Virus record (IMG/VR): IMGVR_UViG_3300035663_000005 | Coordinates: 1 to 64,000 of that record | Reading direction: 5' to 3' (one strand) | Origin: a virus | DNA: 64,000 bases | Part shown: one piece after another, positions 1 to 9,195 of the stretch | How the letters are laid out: the number at the start of each line of letters is the position of its first letter | Position numbering within the stretch: the first letter of the stretch is position 1 | Notes under the pieces: generated by a model | Database searches by the model: none | What the model was told of the DNA's origin: nothing | The model's input: only the letters and a program-made list of their open reading frames with translations | Position numbers and translations under genes: made by a program

Positions 1-427
1 GTTGGTTTGCTGTTGTAACCTGTGATATATTTCTAGCATTTCCACTCTTGTCGTTCCATTGAGATACGGTGCTACCATTAAGAGTTATAGTAGATGCATC
101 GGCTGCATCAAACCAAAGGTCTGTCGTGATTTGTGATGGTGTCCAAGGAATGCTATTAAACAGCCCTAAATCCCGCTCAATGTAGTGCTTCAGAGCAGGA
201 ATGGTTCCCGCTTTGGTGCGGCGTTGGTCAGTTGTTCCGTTGTAACCAGAGTTTAATCCAAATCCTCGTTTAGGAATTAGAAGATTCTGCTTTGCCCATA
301 TGTTGCTCTTTTGTATTCCTGTTTCTTGACGCACACCCACCCATGAAGAACCATCCCAACGCCACACCTTTCCTTCGTAGGTGTATTCTTGGTTTACTGA
401 CGGAGATGTTGGAAATTGTATGGGCAT
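1..427 (-). CDS. Tail-fibre-like protein, 3' end outside window
   Basis: The first 142 codons of a gene whose C-terminus lies beyond base 1. It starts MPIQFPTSPSVNQEYTYEGK, followed by VWRWDGSSWVGV, a short beta-rich head common in phage fibre and appendage proteins. From about residue 47 it carries [20 protein letters not shown] and WFDAADASTITL, nearly the same as the N-terminus of the next gene upstream (433-1320). The two are tandem paralogues. A lectin-like or LamG-like jelly-roll C-terminus is possible from the WxDAxDxSTIT region, but the fold is inferred. Probably a distal receptor-binding or decoration component. Confidence 0.7.
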   Translation of the reverse strand, partial: MPIQFPTSPSVNQEYTYEGKVWRWDGSSWVGVRQETGIQKSNIWAKQNLLIPKRGFGLNSGYNGTTDQRRTKAGTIPALKHYIERDLGLFNSIPWTPSQITTDLWFDAADASTITLNGSTVSQWNDKSGNARNISQVTTANQ

Positions 428-432
428 GGTGT

Positions 433-1320
433 TTATGCTTGTGGTGCTGCGTTTAGATACGGATGACCAACAGGAAGACTGCCTTGCAATCCCCATTTCC
501 ATGCAAGATAGCCTTCAATGAGTTGTCGGGTTGTGGTATTTGTAGATTGCACCATTATGACCTCTGCAATTACTATGTTGGATGCTCTACTGACAGTATA
601 TTGTCTTGCTAATGAATAACCAACATTGGTGTTGTCTGGTGTTGCAATAGTGTTAGTGGTGCTTTCCAAGGTTCCGTTTCTCCACACTCCCCATCCTGTG
701 GTATTGCTTTGAAATGCCATTATGTTACCAACATTATTGGAATATGCAGTTCCGCTACTCAAATCATAACTTGCTGATGCAGCCCCACCAAAATATGGAT
801 AGCAAGCACCAAAATTGTTACTGTTTTTTACATAGTGTAAGGCTCCACGATCTGTTCCTTGTCCTGCTGAAGCCAAAACGCCTATTGATGGTCTATAGGC
901 ATCACCACCAGTTCCTGCTCCACTTCTTGACCATACCCAATACACTCCGTGTGTTTGGTTTTGCATTGCTGTTGTGGAAATATCCATAACATCGTTGGAA
1001 CCATCAAACAAAACTCCCGGCAACGAACCGGGAAAGGCGGTTGCAGAATATGATGGCTGATTTGCTCCTGTTGCTTGCACGGCATTTACTCCACCACCTT
1101 TTCTATCAGCCCATGTGGAAACACCTGTTGCAATAGTGATTGTACTAGAGTCTGCTGCATCTAACCAAAAGACAGTAGAAATATCGGCAGGTGTCCAAGT
1201 AGAACTAAACAATCCCAAATCTCTCTCCATGTAATGCTTCAGAGTAGGAATAGTTCCTGCCTTTGTACGGCGTTGATCTGTGTTGCCACAGTATCCTGAA
1301 TTGAGTCTCCATCGCCTCAT
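433..1320 (-). CDS. Tail-fibre-like protein, paralogue of the next gene downstream
   Basis: A 295-residue protein. I chose the ATG at 1320 because it overlaps the upstream stop as ATGA; an earlier ATG at 1332 lies inside the upstream gene. It opens with [19 protein letters not shown] and [19 protein letters not shown], matched in the neighbouring partial gene. The middle ([12 protein letters not shown], then [18 protein letters not shown]) and the C-terminal IAEVIMVQS / [13 protein letters not shown] pattern resemble concanavalin-like jelly-roll domains of phage virion proteins. No signal peptide is seen. Likely a fibre or receptor-binding protein co-translated with the collagen-like fibres upstream. 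Confidence 0.65.
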   Translation of the reverse strand: MRRWRLNSGYCGNTDQRRTKAGTIPTLKHYMERDLGLFSSTWTPADISTVFWLDAADSSTITIATGVSTWADRKGGGVNAVQATGANQPSYSATAFPGSLPGVLFDGSNDVMDISTTAMQNQTHGVYWVWSRSGAGTGGDAYRPSIGVLASAGQGTDRGALHYVKNSNNFGACYPYFGGAASASYDLSSGTAYSNNVGNIMAFQSNTTGWGVWRNGTLESTTNTIATPDNTNVGYSLARQYTVSRASNIVIAEVIMVQSTNTTTRQLIEGYLAWKWGLQGSLPVGHPYLNAAPQA

Positions 1321-2147
1321 AACATGAACCATCCTCTCTTGAAGTCCGTGATGTATTGAACTGCTCCTGTGAGTCCGTTGACTGAGATTACATAATCACC
1401 AACTGGTCCTGTTGCACCTGTGACACCTTGAGGACCTGTTGCTCCTTGAGAACCTGTTGCTCCTTGAGAACCTGTTGCTCCTTGAGAACCTGTTGCTCCT
1501 TGAGGGCCAGTTGCTCCTGTAACTCCTTGAATGCCTTGAGCACCCGTAGCACCATTTGACCCTGTAACTGCACTTCCCCCAACGGTGCTACCTACCCCTA
1601 TGTCATTCTGAACCCATTGATAATTTCCTGATGGGCCCAAATATCCTGTGTATAAAACGCCAGTGTCAGTATTGAACCATAAAGCACCATCATTTATAGG
1701 TGATGGCACAAGACTGGTAGCCAAATATGATTGTGTTATAACAACAGAATCGCCTACTACAAACCCCGAACCGGGAGGAAGTTCTGGTGCGCCAGTAACA
1801 GTTAATGGATATAACGGAGTCCAAACTCCAACTGCGGTTGATCCGGTAGAAGACGGTAAAAACCCGTATTGATAGCGAGTATCTCTTTCAATAAATAAAT
1901 CACCGTATTGGAACCAACTTTCGTTTCCTGCGGTTCCATACACGCCAGCATCAATATCAGCAACAAAATCTGTGTAGGTATTATAAACGAAAGTTTTTTG
2001 TAATGGATAATCTTGAACTCCTCCTGTTATTCCGCCAACAAACAAAGTTCTGTCAAAAGTATTGACAGCAAGTTCACCAAACGATAATGCAGAAGGAATA
2101 TTTCCTGCGGTTAAACCCCGCTTAATTCTTATTATTTTGTCTGCCAT
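1317..2147 (-). CDS. Collagen-like tail fibre with Mtd-type N-terminus
   Basis: A 276-residue protein. The ATG at 2147 overlaps the preceding stop (TAATG), so MADKII is the preferred start over an ATG at 2162. The N-terminus (KIIRIKRG, then [17 protein letters not shown]) matches the short beta domain at the start of phage tropism-determinant and fibre proteins. Residues about 195-250 are GxY triplets ([19 protein letters not shown], then repeated GSQGAT) that should form a collagen-like triple helix. The C-terminus ends in [14 protein letters not shown]. Trimeric fibre subunit. The triplets are encoded by near-perfect 18-bp tandem repeats, so length variation is expected. Confidence 0.75.
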   Translation of the reverse strand: MADKIIRIKRGLTAGNIPSALSFGELAVNTFDRTLFVGGITGGVQDYPLQKTFVYNTYTDFVADIDAGVYGTAGNESWFQYGDLFIERDTRYQYGFLPSSTGSTAVGVWTPLYPLTVTGAPELPPGSGFVVGDSVVITQSYLATSLVPSPINDGALWFNTDTGVLYTGYLGPSGNYQWVQNDIGVGSTVGGSAVTGSNGATGAQGIQGVTGATGPQGATGSQGATGSQGATGSQGATGPQGVTGATGPVGDYVISVNGLTGAVQYITDFKRGWFML

Positions 2148-4093
2148 TAGTATTGCACCCATACTCCTTGGTTAGCCGCTGTGCTGCCAGTAAGAACTGT
2201 GTATAGATATAACTTTCCGTTATCTGTATTTACCCATCGGTCTCCATTATACATTCCACCAAATGGAGTTGTTGTTTGAGTGAATGTTCTAACTCCCAAT
2301 AGATTTAGATTTGCTGATACTGAACTACCATCACTCAAAGTAGAAACTAAATTTGCAGTTCGTGTAACTCCCTCATCAGTAACAGCGGTTGTTATTGTGA
2401 CATTTGTAGCACTAATATTTGTTCCAGCATCACCCTTACTTCCTGCTGCTCCTAACCTACCACCAGGAATATAGTAAACACCAAATCTTTCTCCGTTTAA
2501 AAATGTCCCTCCTGTGGTGGAAGAGTTGCTAGACCAATTAAATGTATAAAATGCAGTTGCGCCAGTTCCAGTTTTTGTTACGCTACCAATCGTGTAAGCG
2601 AAAACTGTGTTTCGGTCATAACTAGTTACATATAACTGCCCAACTTCAGTTCTACCGGTATTTTGGTTGTCCCGCCCATAATCCCAATACTTTTCTCTAG
2701 AAATTGATTCAAAATCTGTAGCAGAAATGTATAGGTTATTACTACCTGCTACAGGGGTATTAACATCATAATTGCCTGTGATATATCCTGTGGCTCCTGT
2801 TGCTCCTGTGCTGTATTGATAGCGTAAACCAAAGAATCCTGTTATGCCTTGAGAGCCGGTTGCACCTGTAGCACCAGTTGCTCCTTGAGGACCAAATGGT
2901 TCAACCCAATATGAAGACGAGCCATCTGTGATGTAAACAAACACATTTCCGCTGCTTGTGTTGAACCACATATCACCGTATGTGGCTCCTGTTGGTGCTG
3001 TGGTTGATGAGGTGAAACTTATTGCACCTGAGATACCTTGAGGGCCAGTTGCTCCTGTAACTCCTTGAATGCCTTGAGCACCCGTTGCACCTGTTCCTCC
3101 TATAACACCATTTCCACCAGAACCTCCACCGCTAGAAGAAATGGTTAGCGAATTTGTGGAAGGATCTGTTGTTATTGAGACATTAGCACCAGCAACAAAG
3201 GTTAGAGTTTCTGCATCATACTGAACTGAGTTTAAATCGGATTGTCCTGCAACTGAAATAGTTTTGAATGCAGTATCCATGCCACCGCCACCGCCGTCAC
3301 GACTTACACTTCCGCCAGCAATTCCTTTGACTTTGCTTAGATCAATGCTCAGAGACTTTTTATTTGCATCATATTGAAGTGGATAATTGGCGTGAAGCAG
3401 ACCAGATTCGCCCTGTTCTCCTTTATCACCTTTATCTCCCTTTTCTCCTCGCTCTCCTCGTTCCCCTTGTTCGCCGCGTTCGCCTCTTGCTCCTACAGCC
3501 CCATCGCGTCCATCCAGTCCAGAATCGCCCTTCTCGCCTTTATCGCCTTTTTCTCCGCGTTCTCCTGCATCACCCTTCTCGCCCTTTGCTCCCGGCTCTC
3601 CCGCTTCCCCTCGCTCACCTTTCGGGCCCATTTCGCCTTTCGGGCCTTGAACGCCTTGAGGGCCGGGTGCTCCTTGTTCTCCCTGCTCTCCTCTCTCACC
3701 TTTCTCTCCCTGTGGCCCTTGAGCACCTGGAACTCCTTGTGGGCCTTGGACTCCCTGCGGTCCCTGTGCTCCCGGTTCACCTTTCTCGCCCCGTTCGCCT
3801 TTTTCACCTTGGACACCTGGTTCTCCTTTATCTCCAGGCCACCCATCCCGTCCATCCTTGCCTGGCACTCCTTGTTCACCACGCTCTCCCCGCTCTCCGC
3901 GTTCACCCTTTGACCCTTGAGGGCCTGGAATGCCACGCAGACCACGGAGACCTCGAATGCCTCGTTCTCCTTGAGGCAATTCGATATCACCCGAAGGGGA
4001 TTCCGGGTTAGAATCCGATTCTAAAAACTCTCCGAACTCGCGGAGAAATTCCTCATCGGATGGATTGTGGTTTTCTCGGTCAGACTGTCCCAT
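2147..4093 (-). CDS. Long collagen-like tail fibre
   Basis: A 648-residue protein. After an acidic N-terminus ([15 protein letters not shown]) come about 190 residues of uninterrupted GxY triplets rich in GERGEKG, PGPQG and GPKGE, a classic collagen-like rod. Then come an [10 protein letters not shown] beta segment, a second shorter triplet block ([19 protein letters not shown]) shared with the next gene, and a C-terminal region with [12 protein letters not shown] and [12 protein letters not shown] motifs typical of phage fibre modules. It overlaps thyX by 14 nt. A CTAAATA box lies 6 nt before the ATG. Probably a long side fibre. The triplet block is GC-rich compared with its surroundings. 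Confidence 0.8.
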   Translation of the reverse strand: MGQSDRENHNPSDEEFLREFGEFLESDSNPESPSGDIELPQGERGIRGLRGLRGIPGPQGSKGERGERGERGEQGVPGKDGRDGWPGDKGEPGVQGEKGERGEKGEPGAQGPQGVQGPQGVPGAQGPQGEKGERGEQGEQGAPGPQGVQGPKGEMGPKGERGEAGEPGAKGEKGDAGERGEKGDKGEKGDSGLDGRDGAVGARGERGEQGERGERGEKGDKGDKGEQGESGLLHANYPLQYDANKKSLSIDLSKVKGIAGGSVSRDGGGGGMDTAFKTISVAGQSDLNSVQYDAETLTFVAGANVSITTDPSTNSLTISSSGGGSGGNGVIGGTGATGAQGIQGVTGATGPQGISGAISFTSSTTAPTGATYGDMWFNTSSGNVFVYITDGSSSYWVEPFGPQGATGATGATGSQGITGFFGLRYQYSTGATGATGYITGNYDVNTPVAGSNNLYISATDFESISREKYWDYGRDNQNTGRTEVGQLYVTSYDRNTVFAYTIGSVTKTGTGATAFYTFNWSSNSSTTGGTFLNGERFGVYYIPGGRLGAAGSKGDAGTNISATNVTITTAVTDEGVTRTANLVSTLSDGSSVSANLNLLGVRTFTQTTTPFGGMYNGDRWVNTDNGKLYLYTVLTGSTAANQGVWVQY

Positions 4094-4790
4094 CGCCTGT
4101 ATTTAGGGGCTGCGTTAAAGCCTTCCATGAAACAGGAAACAGCGGTTCAATCAGTTTAGAAATAGCGGCAGCATATTCTCGCACTTCCCATTGAGCATGT
4201 GGGTCTGAACGCAGCCCGTAAACTCGGGCATATGCCGCAAGTGAGCCTGTCCACCACCATTCTGTATAAGTGCCTTGTGGCAACACAAATCTAGCCTGCT
4301 CGGGAGCAACGCCATCGCGCAATAAAGCGTTGTAAGTGTCGAGCGCATCCAAAGCCACACGATTATACATGCGGTCAAAATCATTGATAATAATATCCTC
4401 AATGAAATCTTCACTGCCCTGCTTGGCTCCATTTGTGGGAGCGGAACGCCAGTCGGGTGTGTAAAAGTCTGGCTCATCTTTAACATAACGACGGCTCACT
4501 TCATTCTCCACGAATCCTTGTTTGTGCTTGAAAAGTTGAGTGCGAATCGAAATTGGAGCCTTGATGTGCAAGGTAATCTGAGGATGAGCAAATGGAGTCC
4601 AGTGTTTGTGTGTAGCAAGATACCCGATAAGTTTTGCATCTTTCTCTGTGATCTGTGTGGATTTTTTATTGAAAGACACACGGGCTGCATTCACAACCAT
4701 TAGATCGTTGCCCATGTGAGAAACAAGAGAAACAAATCCCTTGTCTAAAACTTGAATGGTGTCGCCATCCTGCTTCGCCACATTATCCAT
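4080..4790 (-). CDS. thyX: Flavin-dependent thymidylate synthase ThyX
   Basis: A 236-residue protein that makes dTMP from dUMP with methylenetetrahydrofolate and FADH2. It shows HWTPFAHPQITLHIKAPISI, then the ThyX signature region at residues 83-102 (RTQLFKHKQGFVENEVSRRY) and YTEWWWTGSLAAYARVYGLR with the substrate-binding arginine. The canonical RHRxxSxxxxSxR motif is altered: Lys88-His89-Lys90 for RHR and Phe93 for the first Ser, while Ser99 and Arg101 remain. Length is normal for phage ThyX. An SD (TAGGAG) precedes the ATG. Supplies thymidylate for replication; dUTPase at 39793 feeds the same pathway. Confidence 0.93.
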   Translation of the reverse strand: MDNVAKQDGDTIQVLDKGFVSLVSHMGNDLMVVNAARVSFNKKSTQITEKDAKLIGYLATHKHWTPFAHPQITLHIKAPISIRTQLFKHKQGFVENEVSRRYVKDEPDFYTPDWRSAPTNGAKQGSEDFIEDIIINDFDRMYNRVALDALDTYNALLRDGVAPEQARFVLPQGTYTEWWWTGSLAAYARVYGLRSDPHAQWEVREYAAAISKLIEPLFPVSWKALTQPLNTGDGTV

Positions 4791-4808
4791 AGTATAAACT
4801 CCTAAAAA

Positions 4809-5333
4809 TTAACCGTGTCGCTTAAAGTATTGAACTTGTCGTTCTCTCTTAATGATGTCTTCTTTAGTCTTTGCTCTACCAAGAACTTTTGAACCATCCT
4901 TGGAATAAAGGACCCATTCTCCGCCTTCATGTCGAATCGTTTCTTCTATATCTTTACGAGGCGTATCAGGTCGCTTAACTTTAGCCTTCTTTGCTTTACC
5001 GGAACCGCCTGGCTTGGTTAGCACACCCAAGTCCATTGCAGGTTCTGTGCCACTGATTTCCGTCATGGTGTCTTCAACAGTAGCCAACACTTTATCGTCT
5101 TTGCCCAATATTTCAACTCGGTCAACTCCGTCTACGGCAGCAAGAACCTGCTTCGCATCTTTCTTTGCATCTTCTAGCGAAGCACTGCCCATCTTACCGG
5201 TCTTAACAATCTTATCGCCTTGGTAAGCCACCCACACAAACTCGGCTCCACGATACTGATACGAGCCTGCGTTCTTTTTCACATACTCGATATCGGTAGT
5301 GATGGCTTCAACGAATTTACGGAATGGTTTCAT
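4809..5333 (-). CDS. Unknown protein with MKxFxxF N-terminus
   Basis: A 174-residue protein. I chose the ATG at 5333 (MKPFRKFVEAI); an upstream in-frame ATG at 5363 overlaps the primase end. The box CTAAATA ends 5 nt before this ATG and no SD is visible. The sequence has FVWVAYQGDKIVKTGKMGSA and EWVLYSKDGSKVLGRAKT, two similar 'W-V-x-Y..G..K' strands that suggest a repeated small beta fold, separated by a Lys/Gly-rich linker (GGSGKAKKAKVKRP). The N-terminus resembles the leaders of T4 internal head proteins but lacks a clear (L/I)xE cleavage site. Function unknown. Confidence 0.6.
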   Translation of the reverse strand: MKPFRKFVEAITTDIEYVKKNAGSYQYRGAEFVWVAYQGDKIVKTGKMGSASLEDAKKDAKQVLAAVDGVDRVEILGKDDKVLATVEDTMTEISGTEPAMDLGVLTKPGGSGKAKKAKVKRPDTPRKDIEETIRHEGGEWVLYSKDGSKVLGRAKTKEDIIKRERQVQYFKRHG

Positions 5334-5338
5334 ACGGA

Positions 5339-5345
5339 TATTTAG
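5339..5345 (-). promoter_or_regulatory. Late-type box CTAAATA, leaderless arrangement
   Basis: CTAAATA on the minus strand, then 5 nt, then the ATG at 5333. In T4 late promoters (TATAAATA) transcription starts about 6 nt after the box, so this mRNA would begin at or beside its start codon. Confidence 0.45.
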
Positions 5346-5347
5346 GG

Positions 5348-6367
5348 CTAGCATCGCTTCCATCCCATGAATTTAAGTTTTGCTGTCGCACCACGAGCCG
5401 CATTTTCTGTAATGATTCGCAAGGGGTCAAGACCAGCCAGCACCATATCGTTGATATCTTTTTGTTCGACCGACGAGGGCCAAATGCATACTGTTCTGCC
5501 TGCTCCAATCAATCCTTCCACCACTTTTACCACTTCTCGGTTTCTGGGCTCGTTGTCCAACGCGAAAACGGGATTTGCACCTACCTCTTCAGGCAAGACA
5601 GCAGATTTACCCAATCCTGCTGTGGCTACCGCATTAGGAAGAAACAAAGAATCTAGAGGCCCTTCCACCACAATTACCGGCTTGCTTTTATCCACGCGGT
5701 CAAGACCAAACCACATTCTTTCTTCGCCTCGCTCTTTGCGAAGCGTGATGTAGCGAATGGTTTTTGTGTCGAGGGCACGACAGTTTGCACCAATCAATTT
5801 GCCGTGATGAATGATAGGTATGATGAGTCTTGGTTCATCTCCCAACTCTTTTTCAGGGTCTATGGTTTTAGCCCACTCACCAAAGTTTTCGGCGTAATAC
5901 AGAAGTTCGTGAGCCGACTCAGGAATCTTTCTAGCGTTTAAGAAGGCTTTCGCAGGATGAGTCGAAGCGAGTTCCGAAATTTTGGGCAGTCCGATTCCCA
6001 TCTCGGACGAGTTTGAATTAACCACTTCAGGTCTTCCAAATCTTGGCTGTTCGAAGGTGAAGATAGGCTCGGCTTCGTTTCTGCCGGTGAGTCCACCTCG
6101 GTATTTTTCAAGAGTGTATTCATCATAGAGTCGCCTGTCAAACTGTTCAAGGAATTTGGATAGTGTGGTTCCGAAGTCACAGTTATGACACTTGACAAAG
6201 AATCCACCCTTCTTCTCGTAGAAGTAGAAGCGGGTTTTGGTTTTGTTTCGTTTGGAATCGCCGCATATAGGACACCTGCAAACTGCTAGAGCGTTTGTTT
6301 TCTTCCAAGCAAAGCGGGAAAGCCTTGGGGAAACCATGTTTATGAACTTCACATCCAAGTAACTCAT
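5348..6367 (-). CDS. 61: DNA primase, T4 gp61-like
   Basis: A 339-residue DnaG-type primase that makes RNA primers with the gp41 helicase. An N-terminal zinc ribbon (Cys32, Cys35, then Cys60, Cys63 in RCPICGDSKRNK / VKCHNC) is followed by a TOPRIM core with VVEGPLDSLFLPNA and FALDNEPRN carrying the acidic metal-binding residues. ATG at 6367 (MSYLDVKF) matches the family start; an ATG at 6382 is out of place. The start has no SD but sits 6 nt after a -10 hexamer. The gp41 gene is about 10 kb away, at 16110-17531. Confidence 0.9.
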   Translation of the reverse strand: MSYLDVKFINMVSPRLSRFAWKKTNALAVCRCPICGDSKRNKTKTRFYFYEKKGGFFVKCHNCDFGTTLSKFLEQFDRRLYDEYTLEKYRGGLTGRNEAEPIFTFEQPRFGRPEVVNSNSSEMGIGLPKISELASTHPAKAFLNARKIPESAHELLYYAENFGEWAKTIDPEKELGDEPRLIIPIIHHGKLIGANCRALDTKTIRYITLRKERGEERMWFGLDRVDKSKPVIVVEGPLDSLFLPNAVATAGLGKSAVLPEEVGANPVFALDNEPRNREVVKVVEGLIGAGRTVCIWPSSVEQKDINDMVLAGLDPLRIITENAARGATAKLKFMGWKRC

Positions 6368-6373
6368 GGCGAA

Positions 6374-6402
6374 AGTATACACTAGTATTTAGCGGAATGC
6401 AA
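6374..6402 (-). promoter_or_regulatory. Sigma70-like promoter of primase, leaderless
   Basis: TTGCAT, 17 nt, TATACT on the minus strand. The -10 box ends 6 nt before the primase ATG at 6367, so the transcript is predicted to be leaderless. A CTAAATA late-type box overlaps the spacer, so the gene may be read both early and late. Confidence 0.55.
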
Positions 6403-6571
6403 CTAAAACCCGCACTTTTACGGTTTGCGAGTCCAGGCGGTGTCATTACGGCAGACGATTACAAATTCAAGGTTTAGTTAACTTTTCCTTGAAAGTAAAC
6501 ATTTTTCCTGTGCCAGAAAAATTATTTTCCAGGTGCTCGCAATTTCTGCAAACTTCCGTATACATAGTCGA
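6403..6571. other. Intergenic region upstream of primase
   Basis: About 170 bp between the primase promoter and the end of the 6572-7258 gene. AT-rich with a few short A/T runs. No convincing gene, tRNA or terminator hairpin was seen. Confidence 0.5.
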
Positions 6572-7258
6572 TTACGAATTCGGCTTTACGATATTGATGG
6601 TTTGAATGTCTTGTTTGATACGATCTTGTTGACGACGCTGAATCTTTTTACGCTTCTGCATGGCAGTGGTTTTTGGCATTGGAGGCTCTTGTCCTGGAGA
6701 TACCCCCGCCATTTGTCCACCACCCACATTATTTGCAGGAGCAGCCACAGCAGCACCATCTTCCGCCATCTTACGAAGTTCTTTAATTGTGGCTATTCCT
6801 TTGTTGGCTTTGTATAACGCAACTCCAAATATTGTATCCACCAAAGGGTTATCGGTTTTAAAATCTGGCGTTTCCACCATCAACATTCCACCTAACTGTT
6901 CACAAGATACTCCTTTTTCTTGTAAATAGTTCAAAATGTGAGTTTCAAACTTTTCGGGGGTTGAACCGCCGTATTGTGTTTTTAGTGCCCATATCGACTT
7001 AATAAAATTGTTAGTGTCTAGACTATTGACAAAAACCTGTTCAACCAATCGCTTTACATTCCAACAGTATGCGTAGAAAATATCAGGATACGCTTGTCGT
7101 TCGTGCGATTCTGTTAACTCGTGACGGTTTCGAAGAATTTTACCATTTTCGCTTATGATACCAAGTTTATAAGCGGCTTGTTTTTTCCAAGGAGTTGTGA
7201 GTATCTGAAGGAAGCGATGCTCTGCCATAATTTCTTCAAGTCGCGGATCTATACTCAT
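6572..7258 (-). CDS. Unknown phage protein
   Basis: A 228-residue protein starting MSIDPRLEEIMAEHRFLQIL. The ATG at 7258 overlaps the upstream stop (TGATG). The first 130 residues are probably helical (KKQAAYKLGIISENGKILRN, YAYCWNVKRLVEQVFVNSLD). Residues about 160-200 are an Ala/Gly/Pro-rich linker (AAVAAPANNVGGGQMAG). The C-terminus is basic (MQKRKKIQRRQQDRIKQD), possibly for binding nucleic acid or scaffold. No known domain recognised. Coupled to the gene at 7258-7644; lies between primase and the structural block. Confidence 0.7.
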   Translation of the reverse strand: MSIDPRLEEIMAEHRFLQILTTPWKKQAAYKLGIISENGKILRNRHELTESHERQAYPDIFYAYCWNVKRLVEQVFVNSLDTNNFIKSIWALKTQYGGSTPEKFETHILNYLQEKGVSCEQLGGMLMVETPDFKTDNPLVDTIFGVALYKANKGIATIKELRKMAEDGAAVAAPANNVGGGQMAGVSPGQEPPMPKTTAMQKRKKIQRRQQDRIKQDIQTINIVKPNS

Positions 7259-7644
7259 CACAGACTCCTTAGTTTCTCGATTATTTCGGTTTCTAGTGGT
7301 ATTTTCACTATATCTATACCTTCTATGTTTTTTGTATTTTCAGGCAAATAATGCAGGTAAACTAAGAAGGTTTTGAGTAGAGGTAAAAGATCAGCATCCA
7401 TTTTATAGAACAACATTCGTGTAGCAGGCACAATTCCAAACACATTATAGAATGTTATAAGATGATTAAGAATTAAACGATCTCTTAATTCCCCACTTCT
7501 TTTGTATTTCTTAAACAAACGCTTAAGGTAAATGATACGAGTTAAATCTTCTTCAAATTCTCGCATGCTGTGGCATTGAGGATTATCATAATGCTTCACA
7601 GCATATAAAGTAAAATTATCATTGTTTAATACTTTAAATAACAT
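7258..7644 (-). CDS. Small conserved phage protein (DUF7207-like)
   Basis: A 128-residue protein. It contains FTLYAVKHYDNPQCHSMREF, EEDLTRIIYLKRLFKKYKRS, RDRLILNHLITFYNVFG and ATRMLFYKM, a pattern I recall from a small conserved family in T4-like phages whose function is not established. Mostly helical; no signal or membrane segment. The stop overlaps the next ATG, so the two are probably co-translated. The family name is from memory and should be tested by profile search. Confidence 0.7.
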   Translation of the reverse strand: MLFKVLNNDNFTLYAVKHYDNPQCHSMREFEEDLTRIIYLKRLFKKYKRSGELRDRLILNHLITFYNVFGIVPATRMLFYKMDADLLPLLKTFLVYLHYLPENTKNIEGIDIVKIPLETEIIEKLRSL

Positions 7645-7673
7645 TCTATAAAACCCTTGACCTTGTATCTATA

Positions 7674-7704
7674 ATAAAAAAGAGAGCCTTACGGCTCTCT
7701 TTGG
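7674..7704 (-). terminator. Rho-independent terminator
   Basis: Minus-strand hairpin AGAGAGCC-GTAA-GGCTCTCT (8-bp stem) followed by a T run (TTTTTATT). It lies directly after the 7733-8278 gene and separates the structural block from the primase-side genes. Confidence 0.9.
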
Positions 7705-7732
7705 GCGGTGAAATGCGGATTTTAGAACGCCC

Positions 7733-8278
7733 TTAGCCCTGAACTATTTCAGGCTTGACCGAGAATGTTCCGTCTTCGTTTTTAGCAATCTCAACAACAA
7801 GATTTAAAGGTGTTCCTGTTTTGTTGCTAATATTGTCGGCATGATACGGCTCATAGCCAGGATCTGTTGGGTAGCGACCGTATGAGCCTCCAAGATACTT
7901 TAGCGGAAAAGAGTGAGAACCTTCACCAATTTCATTTACAGGGCCTCGCTTGTTATCAACGCTAGCAACTGCACTTTGATCTAGTCCTGTTTTTGCAGGA
8001 GGCATGCGATATTCAAAGAATAAACCAACAGTTTCCAATTTGCTCTTAATTTGAGTTAAAACATTGTAAGGATTGATGTAAGTTTTTCTTACAGCAGCCC
8101 CAAGAAATGTATTAAGTCTAGCAAGAGCCTCGTTATTTAAAGAAGCAATGTTAATTTCTGGAGTATCAACTGCTCCATCAGGATTGTGGGGCCCTACAGC
8201 AGGATTTAAATGTCCTGCTTCGGAAGAAGCCATACCCCATTGTTCCTTTAATTTGCCTCTCAATTCTTTAAAACGCAT
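7733..8278 (-). CDS. Unknown protein with possible capsid-targeting leader
   Basis: A 181-residue protein beginning MRFKELRGKLKEQWG. The first 12 residues are basic and helical and end in LKE, which fits the (L/I)xE site cut by T4 prohead protease, so a leader removed during head maturation is possible. The rest has NNEALARLNTFLGAAVRKTY, NPYNVLTQIKSKLETVGLFF and a Gly/Tyr-rich segment with YLGGSYGRYPTDPGYEPY. No known domain. It ends at a strong terminator and follows a putative capsid surface protein, so a minor head or internal protein is my best guess. Confidence 0.65.
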   Translation of the reverse strand: MRFKELRGKLKEQWGMASSEAGHLNPAVGPHNPDGAVDTPEINIASLNNEALARLNTFLGAAVRKTYINPYNVLTQIKSKLETVGLFFEYRMPPAKTGLDQSAVASVDNKRGPVNEIGEGSHSFPLKYLGGSYGRYPTDPGYEPYHADNISNKTGTPLNLVVEIAKNEDGTFSVKPEIVQG

Positions 8279-8290
8279 GATAAACTCCTA

Positions 8291-9169
8291 TCAACGAACT
8301 GTTACACGGAAAGAAGCATGTCCTGTTCCTGAAGCGGCATTAGCAGTTGCACCATCGTATACTGTTGCAGTTAGTCCGTATGCTCCCGAAGTTAATCCTG
8401 CGGGAAGGATTACCACACCAATATCACTATTGTATGTTGATGTTGGGCCGAAGAATGCTTCATAGACTGCTGTTGGAATTCCATTTGCTCCACTACTAGT
8501 AAGTAGTGTGCTTCCTGTTACGAATGTGATTCTCTTCAAATCGCTGTGAGCAGCAGGTCCTCCGCCTGTCATGTTTCCAGTTACTGTCAAAACAAGATTT
8601 TGTGTGAAATTCACATCATTTGCTTTAACTTTAATGTAACCTGTGTTTCCTGCGGGGAAAACCGTTCCTACAACATTAGTATATGTTGGAACCGAATTAG
8701 TTAAACCAAGACTTGTGGTTCCCCAGAACAGGGTAGAAACACCGTATTCATTTAATCCGAAATTTGCAGTTGCAGAGTGGCTTAAACCTAGACCTGAATT
8801 GCCACCAGATGTTGCTCCATCACCATTGAATGGGGTTGTGATGTATGGAGAATAGTTTGTAATTCCTTGACCTACGAGCAAATCTCCAGAAGTAAAACCA
8901 CCGGTGATGCTAAGGCGATTGGCAAATGCACTTGATGTTACTCCTGTGATACCAGGATCGTTAGGCATAGCAACAATCAGTTCCATTTGAGGATAACTTG
9001 AAGTTGCTCCAAGTGTTTTTACACCTTCGAATTGACCAGCCAAATTTGACAAGGCGTTCCCAACAGGAAGTTCCCATCCTGCGTTTGTGCGAACACAGAA
9101 CCGCTTTTGGGCTGCTGTCAACCATGTTGGTTTTGATTCTTCTCTATCGTTATTATTCCAAGTTCCCAT
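8291..9169 (-). CDS. Virion structural protein (possible head decoration)
   Basis: A 292-residue protein starting MGTWNNNDREESKPTWLTAA, then QKRFCVRTNAGWELP, a start I associate with a structural protein of T4-like marine phages. The remainder is Gly/Thr/Ser-rich and beta-strand-like, with a C-terminal Ig-like domain (YIKVKANDVNF, LVLTVTGN, GVVILPAGLTSGAYGLTATV, HASFRVTV). Ig-like folds are common on capsid and tail surfaces. A strong SD (AAGGAG) and a CTAAATA late box precede it, consistent with late, abundant expression. The exact location in the virion is inferred. Confidence 0.65.
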   Translation of the reverse strand: MGTWNNNDREESKPTWLTAAQKRFCVRTNAGWELPVGNALSNLAGQFEGVKTLGATSSYPQMELIVAMPNDPGITGVTSSAFANRLSITGGFTSGDLLVGQGITNYSPYITTPFNGDGATSGGNSGLGLSHSATANFGLNEYGVSTLFWGTTSLGLTNSVPTYTNVVGTVFPAGNTGYIKVKANDVNFTQNLVLTVTGNMTGGGPAAHSDLKRITFVTGSTLLTSSGANGIPTAVYEAFFGPTSTYNSDIGVVILPAGLTSGAYGLTATVYDGATANAASGTGHASFRVTVR

Positions 9170-9188
9170 TTCGGCTTCTCCTTGTCGT

Positions 9189-9195
9189 TATTTAG
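9189..9195 (-). promoter_or_regulatory. Late-type box CTAAATA
   Basis: CTAAATA 19 nt before the ATG of the structural gene at 9169, followed by a good SD (AAGGAG). The spacing is like that of T4 late promoters with a short leader. The box overlaps the stop codon of the upstream gene. Confidence 0.6.

Noticed and set aside
1436-1500. CRISPR-like repeats
   Set aside because: Contiguous 18-bp in-frame repeats without spacers encode collagen-like triplets; no CRISPR array in the window.
3364-4011. Plus-strand ORFs of 215 and 179 codons
   Set aside because: Antisense to the collagen-like repeats; Leu/Pro-rich composition is the mirror of GxY codons.
6397-6477. 26-codon plus-strand ORF (MQLKPALLRFASPGGVITAD...)
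   Set aside because: Peptide looks plausible but has no SD, is isolated in antisense direction and overlaps the primase promoter.
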